In this document: piece by piece, positions 36,997 through 46,479 of the stretch
Numbering within the stretch: the stretch's first letter is position 1
Layout of the letters: every line of letters starts with the position of its first letter
NCBI RefSeq assembly: GCF_000013625.1
Contig: NC_009659.1
Location: 4,030,001-4,094,000, forward strand
Source of the DNA: Janthinobacterium sp. Marseille
GTDB taxonomy: Bacteria; Pseudomonadota; Gammaproteobacteria; Burkholderiales; Burkholderiaceae_D
Direction of reading: 5' to 3'
DNA: 64,000 bases
The notes under the pieces: model-generated
What the model saw: the letters and a program-made list of their open reading frames with translations, nothing else
Databases searched by the model: none
What the model was told of the DNA's origin: nothing
Position numbers and translations under genes: made by a program

Positions 36997-37770
36997 TTAA
37001 GGGCGGAGCAAGCGTGCGACATCTTGTGCCGCCTCACGCAGGATCGGCAAAATTTCGTTCACGCGTGTTGCCGTCATGCGGGCCAAGGTGGTGGCGACCG
37101 TGATCGCTGCGACGGCGGTACCGGCGGCATTCCGGATCGGCAAGCCAAGTGCACTTACACCTGGTACCGCATGGTTGGAAATCCATGCATAGCCCAGTTC
37201 ATGTGTGCGGTTGTAATGGTCGATCACATCATTGATATCGAGGTTTTCATAGACGCTTAAGCGTGGTTCGACTTCGCGCAATATCTGCTCCGCTTCCGCC
37301 TTCGGCAGGCAACTCAACAAGGCAAGACCACCGGCACTGACGCCCAGCGGTTGCCGGCTGCCGACAGGAACCACCGGGGTTTGGATCGGATAGTTGCCTT
37401 GGATGCGGCTCAGGCAGATAGCGTCATTGCCGCTGCGCACAAACAGGAAAGAAGTATCGCCGGTGCTTTGCGCGAGGCGCTCCAGCACGGGGGCGCAGAT
37501 ATCGCGCAAATTGAATTGATGGGTTGCCGCCAGTCCCAGTTCAAACATGACCGGTCCCAGCGTATAGCGTTTGGAGCCGGACAGTTGCACCAGCATGCCT
37601 TCGGCGACCAGTGCTTTCAACATCCGGTGCGCGGTCGGATGTTCGAGCTCCATTTCGCGTGCGAGATCGACCAGACGCATGCCGCCGGGCGTATGCCTGG
37701 CGATGTGCTTCATCGCCCGGATTGCGCGGGAAATCGATTGGGATCCTTCTCGTTTCAACACGTCCGGCAT
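36997..37770 (-). CDS. IclR family transcriptional regulator
   Basis: About 258 residues from MPDVLKREGSQSISRAIRAM; a start four codons earlier at 37782 is also possible. N-terminal winged HTH (MRLVDLAREMELEHPTAHRMLKAL) and C-terminal IclR effector domain (LPIRNAAGTAVAAITVATT). It is divergent from the deacetylase-asparaginase-MFS operon. Two similar dyads lie in between, one of them overlapping its own start. Confidence 0.93.
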   Translation of the reverse strand: MPDVLKREGSQSISRAIRAMKHIARHTPGGMRLVDLAREMELEHPTAHRMLKALVAEGMLVQLSGSKRYTLGPVMFELGLAATHQFNLRDICAPVLERLAQSTGDTSFLFVRSGNDAICLSRIQGNYPIQTPVVPVGSRQPLGVSAGGLALLSCLPKAEAEQILREVEPRLSVYENLDINDVIDHYNRTHELGYAWISNHAVPGVSALGLPIRNAAGTAVAAITVATTLARMTATRVNEILPILREAAQDVARLLRP

Positions 37771-37776
37771 ATAAAA

Positions 37777-37795
37777 GTCCACATATAGGAATAAA
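37777..37795. promoter_or_regulatory. Putative IclR operator, copy 2
   Basis: GTCCACATATAGGAATAAA resembles the inverse of the dyad at 37875 (TCCAC, 5-nt spacer, GGAATAAA) and overlaps the start of the IclR gene, suggesting autoregulation. Confidence 0.45.
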
Positions 37796-37874
37796 AGAGA
37801 TTGGTCTTGACCCGCTTATCCGCAAAAAATAGCATCGTTCGCAGAGTAATGGAACAGCTTAAATCCATATTTAT

Positions 37875-37887
37875 TCCACATAGTGGA
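37875..37887. promoter_or_regulatory. Putative IclR operator, copy 1
   Basis: TCCACATAGTGGA palindrome flanked by TTTAT on the left and TAAAT on the right, 54 bp upstream of the deacetylase start. Confidence 0.55.
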
Positions 37888-37940
37888 TAAATAATCCGAT
37901 CCAGCAAACATGGCAATTCACCAGTCTTTCAGGAGCAAGC

Positions 37941-38828
37941 ATGATGCAAAGTAAAACGTCGCCAACTTCACGCGAGCGGGTACCGTACGAAGCAATCGGC
38001 CAGCGCCGGCCTTTCGTCCTGCCTGGTAATGCACGCGTTGCGGTATGGACCATCGTCAACCTGGAAAACTGGTTGCCCGAAAATGCGATGCCGCGCACGG
38101 TCTTGCCGCCACCTATGGGGCAAGCCTTATTGCCGGACGTTCCCAACTGGTGTTGGCATGAGTACGGCATGCGGGTTGGTTACTGGCGCATCCTGCAGAC
38201 TCTGCAGGAGCGGAATATCAAAGCGACGCTGGCATTGAACGGCTCGGTTTGCACTGAATATGCCGCGGCCTGCGAAGCCGCGCTCAAGGCAGGCTGGGAA
38301 TTCATGGGCCATGGCCTGGTGCAAAAACCCATGCACAGGGTCGAGGACCAACTTGCAGAGATACGGCAAACCATGGAAGCGATTCGCCAGTTCACCGGCA
38401 AGGCGCCGCGTGGCTGGGAAAGCCCGGGCCTTACCGAAACAGCGGAAACGGCAGACTTGCTGGCCGAAGCCGGCATTGAGTATGTGGCGGACTGGGTGCT
38501 CGATGACCAGCCGGTGCCGATTCGTACACGTAGCGGCAGCCTGGTATCGGTGCCCTACACGGTGGAGATCAACGACGTCGTGATGTCGGCCATCCAGCAG
38601 CAACCATCGGATGAAATCCTGCGCCGCGGCCGCGACCAGTTTGACCAGCTCTACAAGGAAGGCGCGACCATTCCGCGCGTCATGGCGATCTCGGTACATC
38701 CTTACCTGACCGGCGCACCACACCGCATCCGCTATCTGGCTGAGCTATATGACCACATCCGTAGCCATGACGGTGTGCTGATGTGTACCGGTGAAGAAAT
38801 TCTCGATATCTATAAAAACCAGGCCTGA
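37941..38828 (+). CDS. Polysaccharide deacetylase / allantoinase PuuE-like hydrolase
   Basis: 295 residues with a NodB-type barrel. Relevant motifs are GWEFMGHGLVQKPMH (metal-site His region), TGKAPRGWESPGL, and PRVMAISVHPYLTGAPHRIRYL near the C-terminus. This branch includes cofactor-free allantoinases (PuuE) and several amide hydrolases, so a cyclic amide or N-acetyl substrate is plausible. GGAG precedes the ATG. First gene of an operon with an asparaginase-like amidase and an MFS transporter. Confidence 0.8.
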   Translation: MMQSKTSPTSRERVPYEAIGQRRPFVLPGNARVAVWTIVNLENWLPENAMPRTVLPPPMGQALLPDVPNWCWHEYGMRVGYWRILQTLQERNIKATLALNGSVCTEYAAACEAALKAGWEFMGHGLVQKPMHRVEDQLAEIRQTMEAIRQFTGKAPRGWESPGLTETAETADLLAEAGIEYVADWVLDDQPVPIRTRSGSLVSVPYTVEINDVVMSAIQQQPSDEILRRGRDQFDQLYKEGATIPRVMAISVHPYLTGAPHRIRYLAELYDHIRSHDGVLMCTGEEILDIYKNQA

Positions 38829-38883
38829 GTGTTGATCCGGCTTTTATCCATTGCAAATACATCACAGGCTAGTGCCCAAGATC

Positions 38884-39894
38884 ATGAATAAAGCGCGCGT
38901 TTTCCTGGTGTCGACCGGCGGCACCATTACCATGACGTCGAATGCCGGCAGCGGTATTGCCCCTACCTTATCCGGTGAAGACCTGGTACGTGCCGTGCCG
39001 CAGTTGGCGCAGGCGGCGGAACTGGAAGTGCATTCCTTTTCGATGAAGCCAGGTGCTTCACTGACACTGCAGGATCTGGTCGATATCGCGGCCTTGCTGG
39101 ATCAAAAGCTGGCGAGCGGATTTGCCGGTGCGGTAGTGGTGCAAGGCACCGATACGATAGAAGAGACAGCATTTGTGCTCGACCTGTTGGTACAGTCGGA
39201 ACGACCGGTGATTGTGACCGGTGCAATGCGCGGTGCCACCGCCGCCGGTGCCGACGGCCCGGCCAATTTACTGGCCGCAGTGACGGTCGCCGCCGCGCCG
39301 GAAGCGGCGGGCTTGGGCAGCCTGGTGGTATTGAATGATGAAGTTCATGCCGCGCGCTTCGTGCAAAAAATGCATACCGCTTCCACCGCGGCATTTGCCT
39401 CGCCTGGCTTTGCCCCTTTGGGCCGCGTGGTGGAAGGCGCTTTCGAGCGTTACGCGACTTTGCCACGCACACCCCCGCTGCAACGTCCGTCTGCGTCGGA
39501 TGATGTTGCGGTTGCCTTGATCAAGATTCCATTGGGAGATGACGGCCGCCTCTTCAAGGTATTGCCCGAGCTCGGTTATCGCGGTGCCGTGATTGAAGCG
39601 ATGGGTGCCGGGCATTTGCCGGCCGGCCTGGCGGAAAAATTAGGTGTGCTGGCGAATGCGATGCCGGTGGTATTGGCAACGCGTGTTGCATCCGGCCCGG
39701 TCTTCACCCACACCTATGGCTTCCCCGGATCGGAAATGGATTTGCTGGCGCGCGGTGCCATTGCCGGTGGCAGCATCAGCAGCGTTAAAGCTTGTCATTT
39801 ACTGCGCCTGCTGTTGGCGCAAGGCTTGAGCGGTAGTGCACTACGTGTCGCATACGCGGAACGCAGTAACAGCCGCCGGACCGCGAATGTTTAG
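38884..39894 (+). CDS. Asparaginase/glutaminase family amidohydrolase
   Basis: 336 residues. Both catalytic threonine motifs are present: VSTGGTITMT near the N-terminus and VVQGTDTIEETAFVLDLL about residue 90. No signal peptide, so cytoplasmic. The substrate may be asparagine or a related amide released by the deacetylase-like enzyme upstream. Start MNKARVFLVSTGG chosen as the family start. Confidence 0.88.
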   Translation: MNKARVFLVSTGGTITMTSNAGSGIAPTLSGEDLVRAVPQLAQAAELEVHSFSMKPGASLTLQDLVDIAALLDQKLASGFAGAVVVQGTDTIEETAFVLDLLVQSERPVIVTGAMRGATAAGADGPANLLAAVTVAAAPEAAGLGSLVVLNDEVHAARFVQKMHTASTAAFASPGFAPLGRVVEGAFERYATLPRTPPLQRPSASDDVAVALIKIPLGDDGRLFKVLPELGYRGAVIEAMGAGHLPAGLAEKLGVLANAMPVVLATRVASGPVFTHTYGFPGSEMDLLARGAIAGGSISSVKACHLLRLLLAQGLSGSALRVAYAERSNSRRTANV

Positions 39895-39947
39895 AAGCGC
39901 AGCATCGTCCATAAAAAATGGAACAGAAATCTAGGGAGGAATTCGAT

Positions 39948-41156
39948 ATGGAAAAGAATAAAACCGCACTATGGATGTTTGTCGTCCTGCTTTTTTCGTA
40001 TGTCATCAATGCAATGGATCGCCAACTGTTTTCGGTACTGGCATCCGATGTACGGGTGGCACTTGACCTGTCGGTACCGCAAGTGGGATTGGCGTCGACG
40101 GTCTTTACACTGGGCATGGGTGTCGCAGGTATTCCTACCGGTTACCTGCTGAGCCGGATGTCGCGCAAGAACGTGGTGCTGGTCGGTTTAATCATCTTTT
40201 CTGTCGCGACTTATCTGACGGCCTTGTCCACTGGCATGCCGGATCTCTTGTTCTATCGCTTCGTTTCCGGTCTCGGCGAAGCCATGCAATTGACGGCATT
40301 GCTGGCGATAGGAACCACCTACTTCTTTAACCATCGTGCGGTAGCAGCCAGTTCGCTGAACTTCACTTTTGGTATCGGTGCCATCATTGGGCCTAACCTC
40401 GGTGCAGCAATCCTGAACTCAACACATTGGCAAATGCCCTTCATGGTATTTGGCGCATCCGGCGCGCTTGCCCTAGTGCTTATCCTGATCTTTGTGAAGC
40501 CGTGGTTTACAGAAATCAAATCGGTTAAACAGGACGGTGCGGCAGAAGCAGCTGATGCAAATGCGGCTGACAGCGTGTGGTCACGCGTGCCGCTCACGCT
40601 GGCCCTGGCGACAGTATTTGCCGGCCTGGCGATTTATGGTTACCTGGGTTTGTATCCAACCTACTTGCGTGAGGCATTGGGCTTCACACCGAAGCAGGCC
40701 GGCTTTGCCGTCAGCTTCTATGGCCTTGGCGCGCTGCTCTCGTTGCTGGGCGGCTGGCTCGGTGATCGTTATAACTACCGTAAGCTCTTGTTCTTTTCCT
40801 TGGTGTTATCGGCGATTGCGGGTGGCTTGTTGTTCTCCGGCCTGGATAAATCGCTGACCTTGCATGTAATTTTCTCCTTTGTGTTTGGCGGTGCTATCAG
40901 CGGCATGGTGTATGCGAATTTGTCGGCGGGCATCATCAAGTCCGTCAAACGCGTGAATGCTTCGTACGCATCCGGTCTGTTCGTTGCCAGCCTGTACATC
41001 CCGGCAGCATTTGCCGGTTATTTGCTCGGACAATTGAAAGAATCAGTCGGATGGTCGATGGCGGGTATCTTGCAGGTATCCGGCTGCGCCCTGGTCGCTG
41101 CGGTGCTATCGATATTGGCGGGCGCTGGAGGAAAACAGCAGGCGTTGAAAAACTAA
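39948..41156 (+). CDS. MFS transporter
   Basis: 402 residues, about 12 hydrophobic helices. The N-terminal MDRQLFSVLASDVRVALDLSVPQ and the loop GYLLSRMSRKNVVLVG are typical of the metabolite:H+ symporter type. A strong GGGAGGA ribosome site precedes the ATG. It presumably imports the substrate of the two hydrolases upstream. Confidence 0.9.
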   Translation: MEKNKTALWMFVVLLFSYVINAMDRQLFSVLASDVRVALDLSVPQVGLASTVFTLGMGVAGIPTGYLLSRMSRKNVVLVGLIIFSVATYLTALSTGMPDLLFYRFVSGLGEAMQLTALLAIGTTYFFNHRAVAASSLNFTFGIGAIIGPNLGAAILNSTHWQMPFMVFGASGALALVLILIFVKPWFTEIKSVKQDGAAEAADANAADSVWSRVPLTLALATVFAGLAIYGYLGLYPTYLREALGFTPKQAGFAVSFYGLGALLSLLGGWLGDRYNYRKLLFFSLVLSAIAGGLLFSGLDKSLTLHVIFSFVFGGAISGMVYANLSAGIIKSVKRVNASYASGLFVASLYIPAAFAGYLLGQLKESVGWSMAGILQVSGCALVAAVLSILAGAGGKQQALKN

Positions 41157-41178
41157 AGTACGTCGTAAAGTAGAAATA

Positions 41179-41213
41179 AAAAAGCGCGTCCTGAACAATA
41201 AGGCGCGCTTTTT
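41179..41213. terminator. Bidirectional rho-independent terminator
   Basis: AAAAAGCGCG/CGCGCTTTTT stem with a 15-nt loop between the converging MFS and small hypothetical genes. Confidence 0.85.
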
Positions 41214-41233
41214 CTTTGGTGTGGCCGAGTACT

Positions 41234-41431
41234 TCAGGCCAATGCTTCCTTGGCAGCTTCTTCCGGCGTCAAGCCATCATAGAACAGGTCGGTGAACCAT
41301 TCGATCTGTTCTTCAATATGGTCTTGTGCTTCTGCGACGGTGGCACCGCCGGCAACCAGGAAGCCTTCAACTTCTATGCACCAGTTAATCAGTGCGAGTG
41401 TTTCCGGATCCAGTTCTTCTTTCTTGGCCAT
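41234..41431 (-). CDS. Small acidic hypothetical protein
   Basis: 65 residues from MAKKEELDPETLAL (GGAAG 9 nt upstream); an ATG five codons earlier would give 70. Strongly acidic and helical (VAEAQDHIEEQIEWFTDLFYDGLTPEEAAKEAL). Family not recognised. It is transcribed convergently to the MFS gene and may lie in the transcript of the dihaem protein operon upstream, 84 bp away. Confidence 0.6.
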   Translation of the reverse strand: MAKKEELDPETLALINWCIEVEGFLVAGGATVAEAQDHIEEQIEWFTDLFYDGLTPEEAAKEALA

Positions 41432-41515
41432 GATCTTGTCTTCCATTTATTCGGTGATGCTGACAGTGTCACATGGCAGCGCGGATAGTGGAAGCAGGAT
41501 TTTTATAGCAAGGGC

Positions 41516-42889
41516 TTACAGCGATTCCAGGAAACGCAGCAAGGCGCTGCGGTCTTCAGTTGACATTGCGCGCACTGCTTCCTTCGAGAACTTGCCTTCA
41601 CCACCATGCCACATGATGGCTTCGAGCAAAGTACGGGCGCGACCATCATGCAGGTAACCGGCGTCCGGATTGACCTTGTGTGTCAGGCCTATGCCCCACA
41701 GCGGCGGCGTGCGCCATTCCCTGCCGGTGGCAAGGTAATCACTGCGGCCATCGGCCAGGCCCGGGCCCATATCGTGTAGCAGCAAGTCCGTATACGGCCG
41801 TATCAATTGATTCGACAAGGCAGGCAAGGCAGCATCCGGGCGGGTGCGTAGTGGTGATGCATGACAGGCGATGCAGCGTGCTTGTACGAACAAGCGGCTA
41901 CCCTGGATGACTTGTTTGTCATTCACGTCGCGTCGTGCCGGTACTGCCAGCATGCGTTGGTAAAACACCGTTGCATACAGTTCGGCGCGCGACAGCTCGG
42001 GTTCGCCACCGGATGGCGCGCGCTGGCAGGCAGTTTGTACTTTGGTGCAATTTTCATGCGGCAGCAATGGAGACGTAATACCGAGGTCACCGGAGAAAGC
42101 ATTCGCGATTTGCTCGGTCAGCGTCGCGACATTCGCCTTCATGCCGAAACGCCCTATTGCTTCCTTCTGCGCCATCGCATCCCAGACCATATTCACGCGT
42201 CCGGTGATGCCATCCGGCTTGGCTTGTTTTGCCATTGCCAGTATGGTTTCGTCGCTCACTGCTTCCAGCAGGCCGAGCCCATAGACGACCGGGCCTACGC
42301 GTGGTGAGACCATGACATCCTCGCCGAGCGTGCCGTATGCCATTTCCTTGAAATGGATATTGGGTTTGCGCAGCGTGACCTTGCTGCCGTCGGCCAGTGT
42401 TTCGACGTGTTCGTCGTAGATCAGGAAGCCTATGCCTTCACCAGCTACTCCCGGCACGCCACGTTCATTCAATTGATCGCCGTACGCAGGATGTGGTTTC
42501 GGGCCACCATGCGGATTGCTGCCGGGTATGCTCAGGCGCAAGAGCATCGCTTGCATGCTGCCGTCAGGACCATCGGGTGCGCCGCCACGACCATTTTTTG
42601 CATGACAGGCAATGCAGGAAATGCGGTTGTATAGCGGGCCGAGTCCGGCCGCCCGGTCATTTGCCGGTGCGATGACCCACGATTGGCGGAACAGGCCGCG
42701 GCCTTGTATGAAGGCGGCCATATTGTCCGGATCCATGACCGGACTGGCTTGCGAATATGCCTCGCGGCTGTCGTCAAAGACAGTGGCGCTGCCACCGCTG
42801 AGTGCTTTGGTATCAACGCTGGCTGCACCGCTCAATAGCAAGGCTAGCGGCAATATGCCCAGATAGCCGATGAAACGCTTGAGTTTCAC
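41516..42889 (-). CDS. Di-haem oxidoreductase family protein (DHOR/DUF1111), exported
   Basis: 457 residues from a GTG start that overlaps the upstream stop (GTGA). A signal peptide is at the N-terminus (FIGYLGILPLALLLSGAAS). Two haem c sites are present, CIACHAKNGRGGAP and CIACHASPLRT. The overall layout matches the DHOR family of putative peroxidases often found beside iron or metal uptake genes. Third gene of the TonB receptor/binding protein operon. Confidence 0.88.
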   Translation of the reverse strand: MKLKRFIGYLGILPLALLLSGAASVDTKALSGGSATVFDDSREAYSQASPVMDPDNMAAFIQGRGLFRQSWVIAPANDRAAGLGPLYNRISCIACHAKNGRGGAPDGPDGSMQAMLLRLSIPGSNPHGGPKPHPAYGDQLNERGVPGVAGEGIGFLIYDEHVETLADGSKVTLRKPNIHFKEMAYGTLGEDVMVSPRVGPVVYGLGLLEAVSDETILAMAKQAKPDGITGRVNMVWDAMAQKEAIGRFGMKANVATLTEQIANAFSGDLGITSPLLPHENCTKVQTACQRAPSGGEPELSRAELYATVFYQRMLAVPARRDVNDKQVIQGSRLFVQARCIACHASPLRTRPDAALPALSNQLIRPYTDLLLHDMGPGLADGRSDYLATGREWRTPPLWGIGLTHKVNPDAGYLHDGRARTLLEAIMWHGGEGKFSKEAVRAMSTEDRSALLRFLESL

Positions 42890-44232
42890 TGCGTGCTCGC
42901 CTGCTTACCGCTTGCGTTCAATACTTCCTGTGAGAGTTGTTCAGCACGTTCACGGTTTTGTCGGATGCGTGCAGTCCATTGCGCAGTAAGCGCATCATTG
43001 CGGTGGGCGTCCGTCGTTTCATCAAATGCGAAAACAAATTGTGGCGCGAGCGCGGTGGCTTCCGCTTCGCTCAACGGTATCGTATCGAGCAAGCCGCGCG
43101 CTTGTGCAGCCTTGGCCTTGAGTTCGGCATTGTTTGCAGCACGCTCTGCCCGCATGACTTTATCGTTGGCCTGGCGCAGGCGCGCATGTTCATTGCTGAT
43201 CAACACGTCAAACAAGGTGTTGTTGAAGCCCTGGCGCGCCAATGCACGCTCTGTATCAAAGATGAATGGCATCGCTTTGGCCGCTTCGAATGGATCGAAG
43301 TAACCGGCTGGCTTACTCGCATACACGGCAGGGCGAACCGGCAGTTTACGGATGTCATGATGGAACAGGATTTTCTGCCCTTCATCCGACAATACGAAAG
43401 TGGCAAAGGCACGAGCGGCTGTCGGATTCGGTGCCCCCTTCATGATGCCTACATGTGCCGGTGAATAACCGGTAATGCCGGGATAGATAAATTCGAGCGG
43501 CGCGCCATTGGCAATCGCCGACTTGATAAAGAAGTCGATAGACACGCCGACACTGGCCTGGCCGTTACGGACATCATCGGAAATATTTGCGCCGCCCTGA
43601 CCCAGCAGGCGCGCATTGCTGCCTATGGATTGCAGCAAGGCCCAGCCTTTATCCCAGCCATATCCTTGCAGGATGATGTCTATGAGGATCGGTGCGAAGC
43701 CGACTTTGCCGGGAACCGGGAAAACGATTTCATCTTTCCACTCAGGGCCGGTCAAGTCTGTCCATTGTTTTGGTTGCGGCAATTTTTTATCTTGCAGGCG
43801 TTGCGGATTGATCGCAAAGCCATAGCCCGCGATTTCAGACGCGAGATAGAAACCGGCAGGATCGGAGATCGGGAAGCCGCCGACTTTGGCAGGCAGGCCC
43901 TTCATATCCAGATCGGGACGGCGGAATGCACCCTCTTTGGCGAGGATTTGGAAATTACGTTGTGCCGGTGTCCAGTAGACATCGACATCACCTTGATTCG
44001 GTTTGCGCAAGTAAGACAGCGCATCACCGGAACGACGCCAGAGAATTTCGACGCGGGTGCCGGGATGCGCTTTTTCAAAAGCAGCTTCGAAACGCGCCAC
44101 CACTTCTTCCGGATAACTGGTCATGACCACGACCTTGCCGGCGGGTTTATCTGCCGCCACAGCGATGACAGATGCAAAGCTGAAGATCGCAGCAGCGAAC
44201 AGCTTACGGAGAGAAAGTGATGTGCGTAGCAT
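42886..44232 (-). CDS. Family 1 extracellular solute-binding protein with helical C-terminal extension
   Basis: 448 residues with a signal peptide (LFAAAIFSFASVIAVAA). VVVMTSYPEEVVARFEAAFEKAHPGTRVE is the N-terminal lobe of the iron/2-aminoethylphosphonate-type binding proteins. About 100 C-terminal residues rich in Ala, Arg and Glu (from HARLRQANDKVMRAERA) look helical and are extra to the fold. No permease or ATPase gene is nearby. It lies between the TonB receptor (10-bp gap) and the DHOR gene (4-bp overlap). Confidence 0.85.
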   Translation of the reverse strand: MLRTSLSLRKLFAAAIFSFASVIAVAADKPAGKVVVMTSYPEEVVARFEAAFEKAHPGTRVEILWRRSGDALSYLRKPNQGDVDVYWTPAQRNFQILAKEGAFRRPDLDMKGLPAKVGGFPISDPAGFYLASEIAGYGFAINPQRLQDKKLPQPKQWTDLTGPEWKDEIVFPVPGKVGFAPILIDIILQGYGWDKGWALLQSIGSNARLLGQGGANISDDVRNGQASVGVSIDFFIKSAIANGAPLEFIYPGITGYSPAHVGIMKGAPNPTAARAFATFVLSDEGQKILFHHDIRKLPVRPAVYASKPAGYFDPFEAAKAMPFIFDTERALARQGFNNTLFDVLISNEHARLRQANDKVMRAERAANNAELKAKAAQARGLLDTIPLSEAEATALAPQFVFAFDETTDAHRNDALTAQWTARIRQNRERAEQLSQEVLNASGKQASTQ

Positions 44233-44242
44233 AGCGAAACTC

Positions 44243-46267
44243 TTAGAAACGGTAGTTCATGTTAGCGAAGAAATTGCGGCCTTCTTCATAATAGCCTTCG
44301 GAATACGCATAGTTGCGATCCAGCAAATTGTTGACCCCTGCTTCCAGTGTCACGTCCTTTTGCAAGGTGTAGCTGAGTTTTGCATTCACCATGCTGAAGC
44401 CGTTTGCAATACGTGTACCGGTGTCATTGCTGTAACGTTTGGAATTGTATTCCGCACTGCCGATCACATTCATACTAGGAGTTGCCGCCCATTTCGCATA
44501 GGTGAACAGTTTGTGCGCCGGCGCATCCGTCAGGTACTTCGAGTCGGATTTGTTTTTCCGGTCGAGGTAGGTGTAATTGCCACCCAGTTCCAGCGTATTC
44601 GTTACTGCCGCGGTCAGGCCGAGTTCGATACCCTTGCTTGCAACCTTGCCGATGTTTTGCATTTGATTACAGGCTTTTCCAGCATTCTTGCTATCCGGGC
44701 AGACAGTACCCGCCACGATATTCGATTGCATCATGTCGGTGATGTCGCTATAGAAAATGGCAGCATCGACCCGTACTTTCGAGTTCAGCTTTTCCGAAAT
44801 GCCCAACTGATAGTTGATCGCACGTTCGACGCTCAGATCCGGATTCGGGATGGCGGTACCTAGGCCACCCGAGTAACGTTGCTTGATCGTCGGGAAGCGC
44901 GATTTGCGTGCGATGGTGAAGTAGGCATTGCCGGTTTCCGAGGTGTGATAAATCAAACCTGCCTGTGGATTGAAGGCGGACGAATCCTTGACCGGGAATT
45001 CATACAGGCCGCGTGCCTTGTCCCATTTTTGCGCGATCTCTTCCTTGCGCTTGTCGTAGCTGGCACCCACGATCAGATCCAGCTTGTTCGTGAGCTTATG
45101 CGTATCTTCAATGCCGATCGAAGTGGTGCGGTCTTCCGAGCGTTGTTCAGGTTCACCCAGGTTATGTTCCTTGTGGAAGTCCTTCTTCACATGCAGCGAG
45201 ACCTTCAGGGTATTCACATCCGATATTTTGGTGCCGAGTTCCACACTACCGCCATAGGTATGGTCGTCATAGAAGCTGCGGAACGCGTAGCCTTTTGACA
45301 CTCCGGTATACGTTGCATCGTCATAGGAGGTCAGGCGATTGGTGAATTTGTCGTAGTACAAACGGGTTTTGATGTACGAGTCCTGGCCGATTGCCGTATT
45401 CGAGATGAAATACAAACTCTCTTTATCCCATGCCGGCCATTGCCAGTAGCGGGCGGTATCAACCTTGCCTGCATAAGGCGGGCTGCCCTTTTCACCTTTT
45501 TGATTGATGTAGTTCAGTGCGTATTCATCAGTCGCATTCGGGGTCAGGCCCACTTTGAGGTTGAGCTTTTTATCTGTACTGTACGAGTTGCGTCGTTCGC
45601 GATCCGCCTGCTCAGGCACAGGGCGGAAATCGCGTGACAGCGTATATGCGTCGCGGTCGAGATAGGACAAGCCCAATTGCGCGTACCACAAGCCCTGATT
45701 GGTTCCGAGATTGATATTGGTGCTCTTGCCATTGCTGTTGAAACTATCATTGCTGCGGATGCCGACGCCGACATTACCTTCGAATGCTTTTACCGGGCGG
45801 CGTGTTACCAGGTTGATCGCGCCGCCAATGGTGTTGGAGCCGTACAGTACCGAGCTGAAACCTTTGGCTACTTCTATGGTGGAGAGGTCGTAAGTCGTGA
45901 AGCGCGACATATCGACGTTGCCGTCATAAGGAACGTAGATTGGAATGCCATCGATGAACACCGGTACCTGGCGGCTATCGAAGCCGCGTACGGTCACCAT
46001 GCGTTCATTGCGCTGCCCGCCGCCTGTCGTGGTAACGCCCGGCAGCAGGTCGAGTGCATCGACCAGGGTGTCGCGATTGAAGTCATCCAGATCTTCGCGG
46101 GTGACGGAGCCGCCACCTACGGCTGGAGCCCTGGCGCCGGAGCCGGCCACATTGATTTCACCGAGCTTGAATACATTGGATTCGTTGGCCGGTTCTGCAG
46201 CGAAGCTGCTACCGAAAGCCAGCAGCAAGGACGCTGCAATGGTGGTGCGAGACAACGGGTATTTCAT
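44243..46267 (-). CDS. TonB-dependent outer-membrane receptor
   Basis: 674 residues. Signal peptide (TTIAASLLLAFGSSFAAEP), plug domain (DTLVDALDLLPGVTTTGGGQ, NTIGGAINLVTRRPV), and a 22-strand barrel ending in NYRF with terminal Phe. No siderophore-specific feature can be read. First gene of the operon with the binding protein and DHOR protein. A ModE-like box lies 90 bp upstream, so molybdate or a metal chelate are candidate substrates. Confidence 0.93.
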   Translation of the reverse strand: MKYPLSRTTIAASLLLAFGSSFAAEPANESNVFKLGEINVAGSGARAPAVGGGSVTREDLDDFNRDTLVDALDLLPGVTTTGGGQRNERMVTVRGFDSRQVPVFIDGIPIYVPYDGNVDMSRFTTYDLSTIEVAKGFSSVLYGSNTIGGAINLVTRRPVKAFEGNVGVGIRSNDSFNSNGKSTNINLGTNQGLWYAQLGLSYLDRDAYTLSRDFRPVPEQADRERRNSYSTDKKLNLKVGLTPNATDEYALNYINQKGEKGSPPYAGKVDTARYWQWPAWDKESLYFISNTAIGQDSYIKTRLYYDKFTNRLTSYDDATYTGVSKGYAFRSFYDDHTYGGSVELGTKISDVNTLKVSLHVKKDFHKEHNLGEPEQRSEDRTTSIGIEDTHKLTNKLDLIVGASYDKRKEEIAQKWDKARGLYEFPVKDSSAFNPQAGLIYHTSETGNAYFTIARKSRFPTIKQRYSGGLGTAIPNPDLSVERAINYQLGISEKLNSKVRVDAAIFYSDITDMMQSNIVAGTVCPDSKNAGKACNQMQNIGKVASKGIELGLTAAVTNTLELGGNYTYLDRKNKSDSKYLTDAPAHKLFTYAKWAATPSMNVIGSAEYNSKRYSNDTGTRIANGFSMVNAKLSYTLQKDVTLEAGVNNLLDRNYAYSEGYYEEGRNFFANMNYRF

Positions 46268-46356
46268 CTTACTCCCTCTACTATTTTATGGCCTCTCTGG
46301 CTGCTACGTTGTAGCCGATCAGGAATAACGACCTTTTTAAAAAGCGAGAGTATATA

Positions 46357-46381
46357 CGTTATGTATTTAAACGACATAATG
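46357..46381. promoter_or_regulatory. ModE-like box B upstream of the TonB receptor
   Basis: 25 bp beginning CGTTATGT and ending CGACATAATG, inverted half-sites CGTTATGT/ACATAATG. It shares TAACGACATAA-type core positions with box A. It does not resemble the Fur 19-mer. Confidence 0.7.
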
Positions 46382-46479
46382 TTTTAACGCGGAATTAACA
46401 GGATTTGATGCCTGCTTGCCACGATTTGCGTGCTGCTATGGCAGGTATAAGAAGAGCCCTGCTGCTTGAAGTGCCGGGT

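Noticed and set aside
46300..46400. Fur box upstream of the TonB receptor
   Set aside because: No match to the GATAATGATAATCATTATC pattern. The dyad present fits ModE half-sites better.
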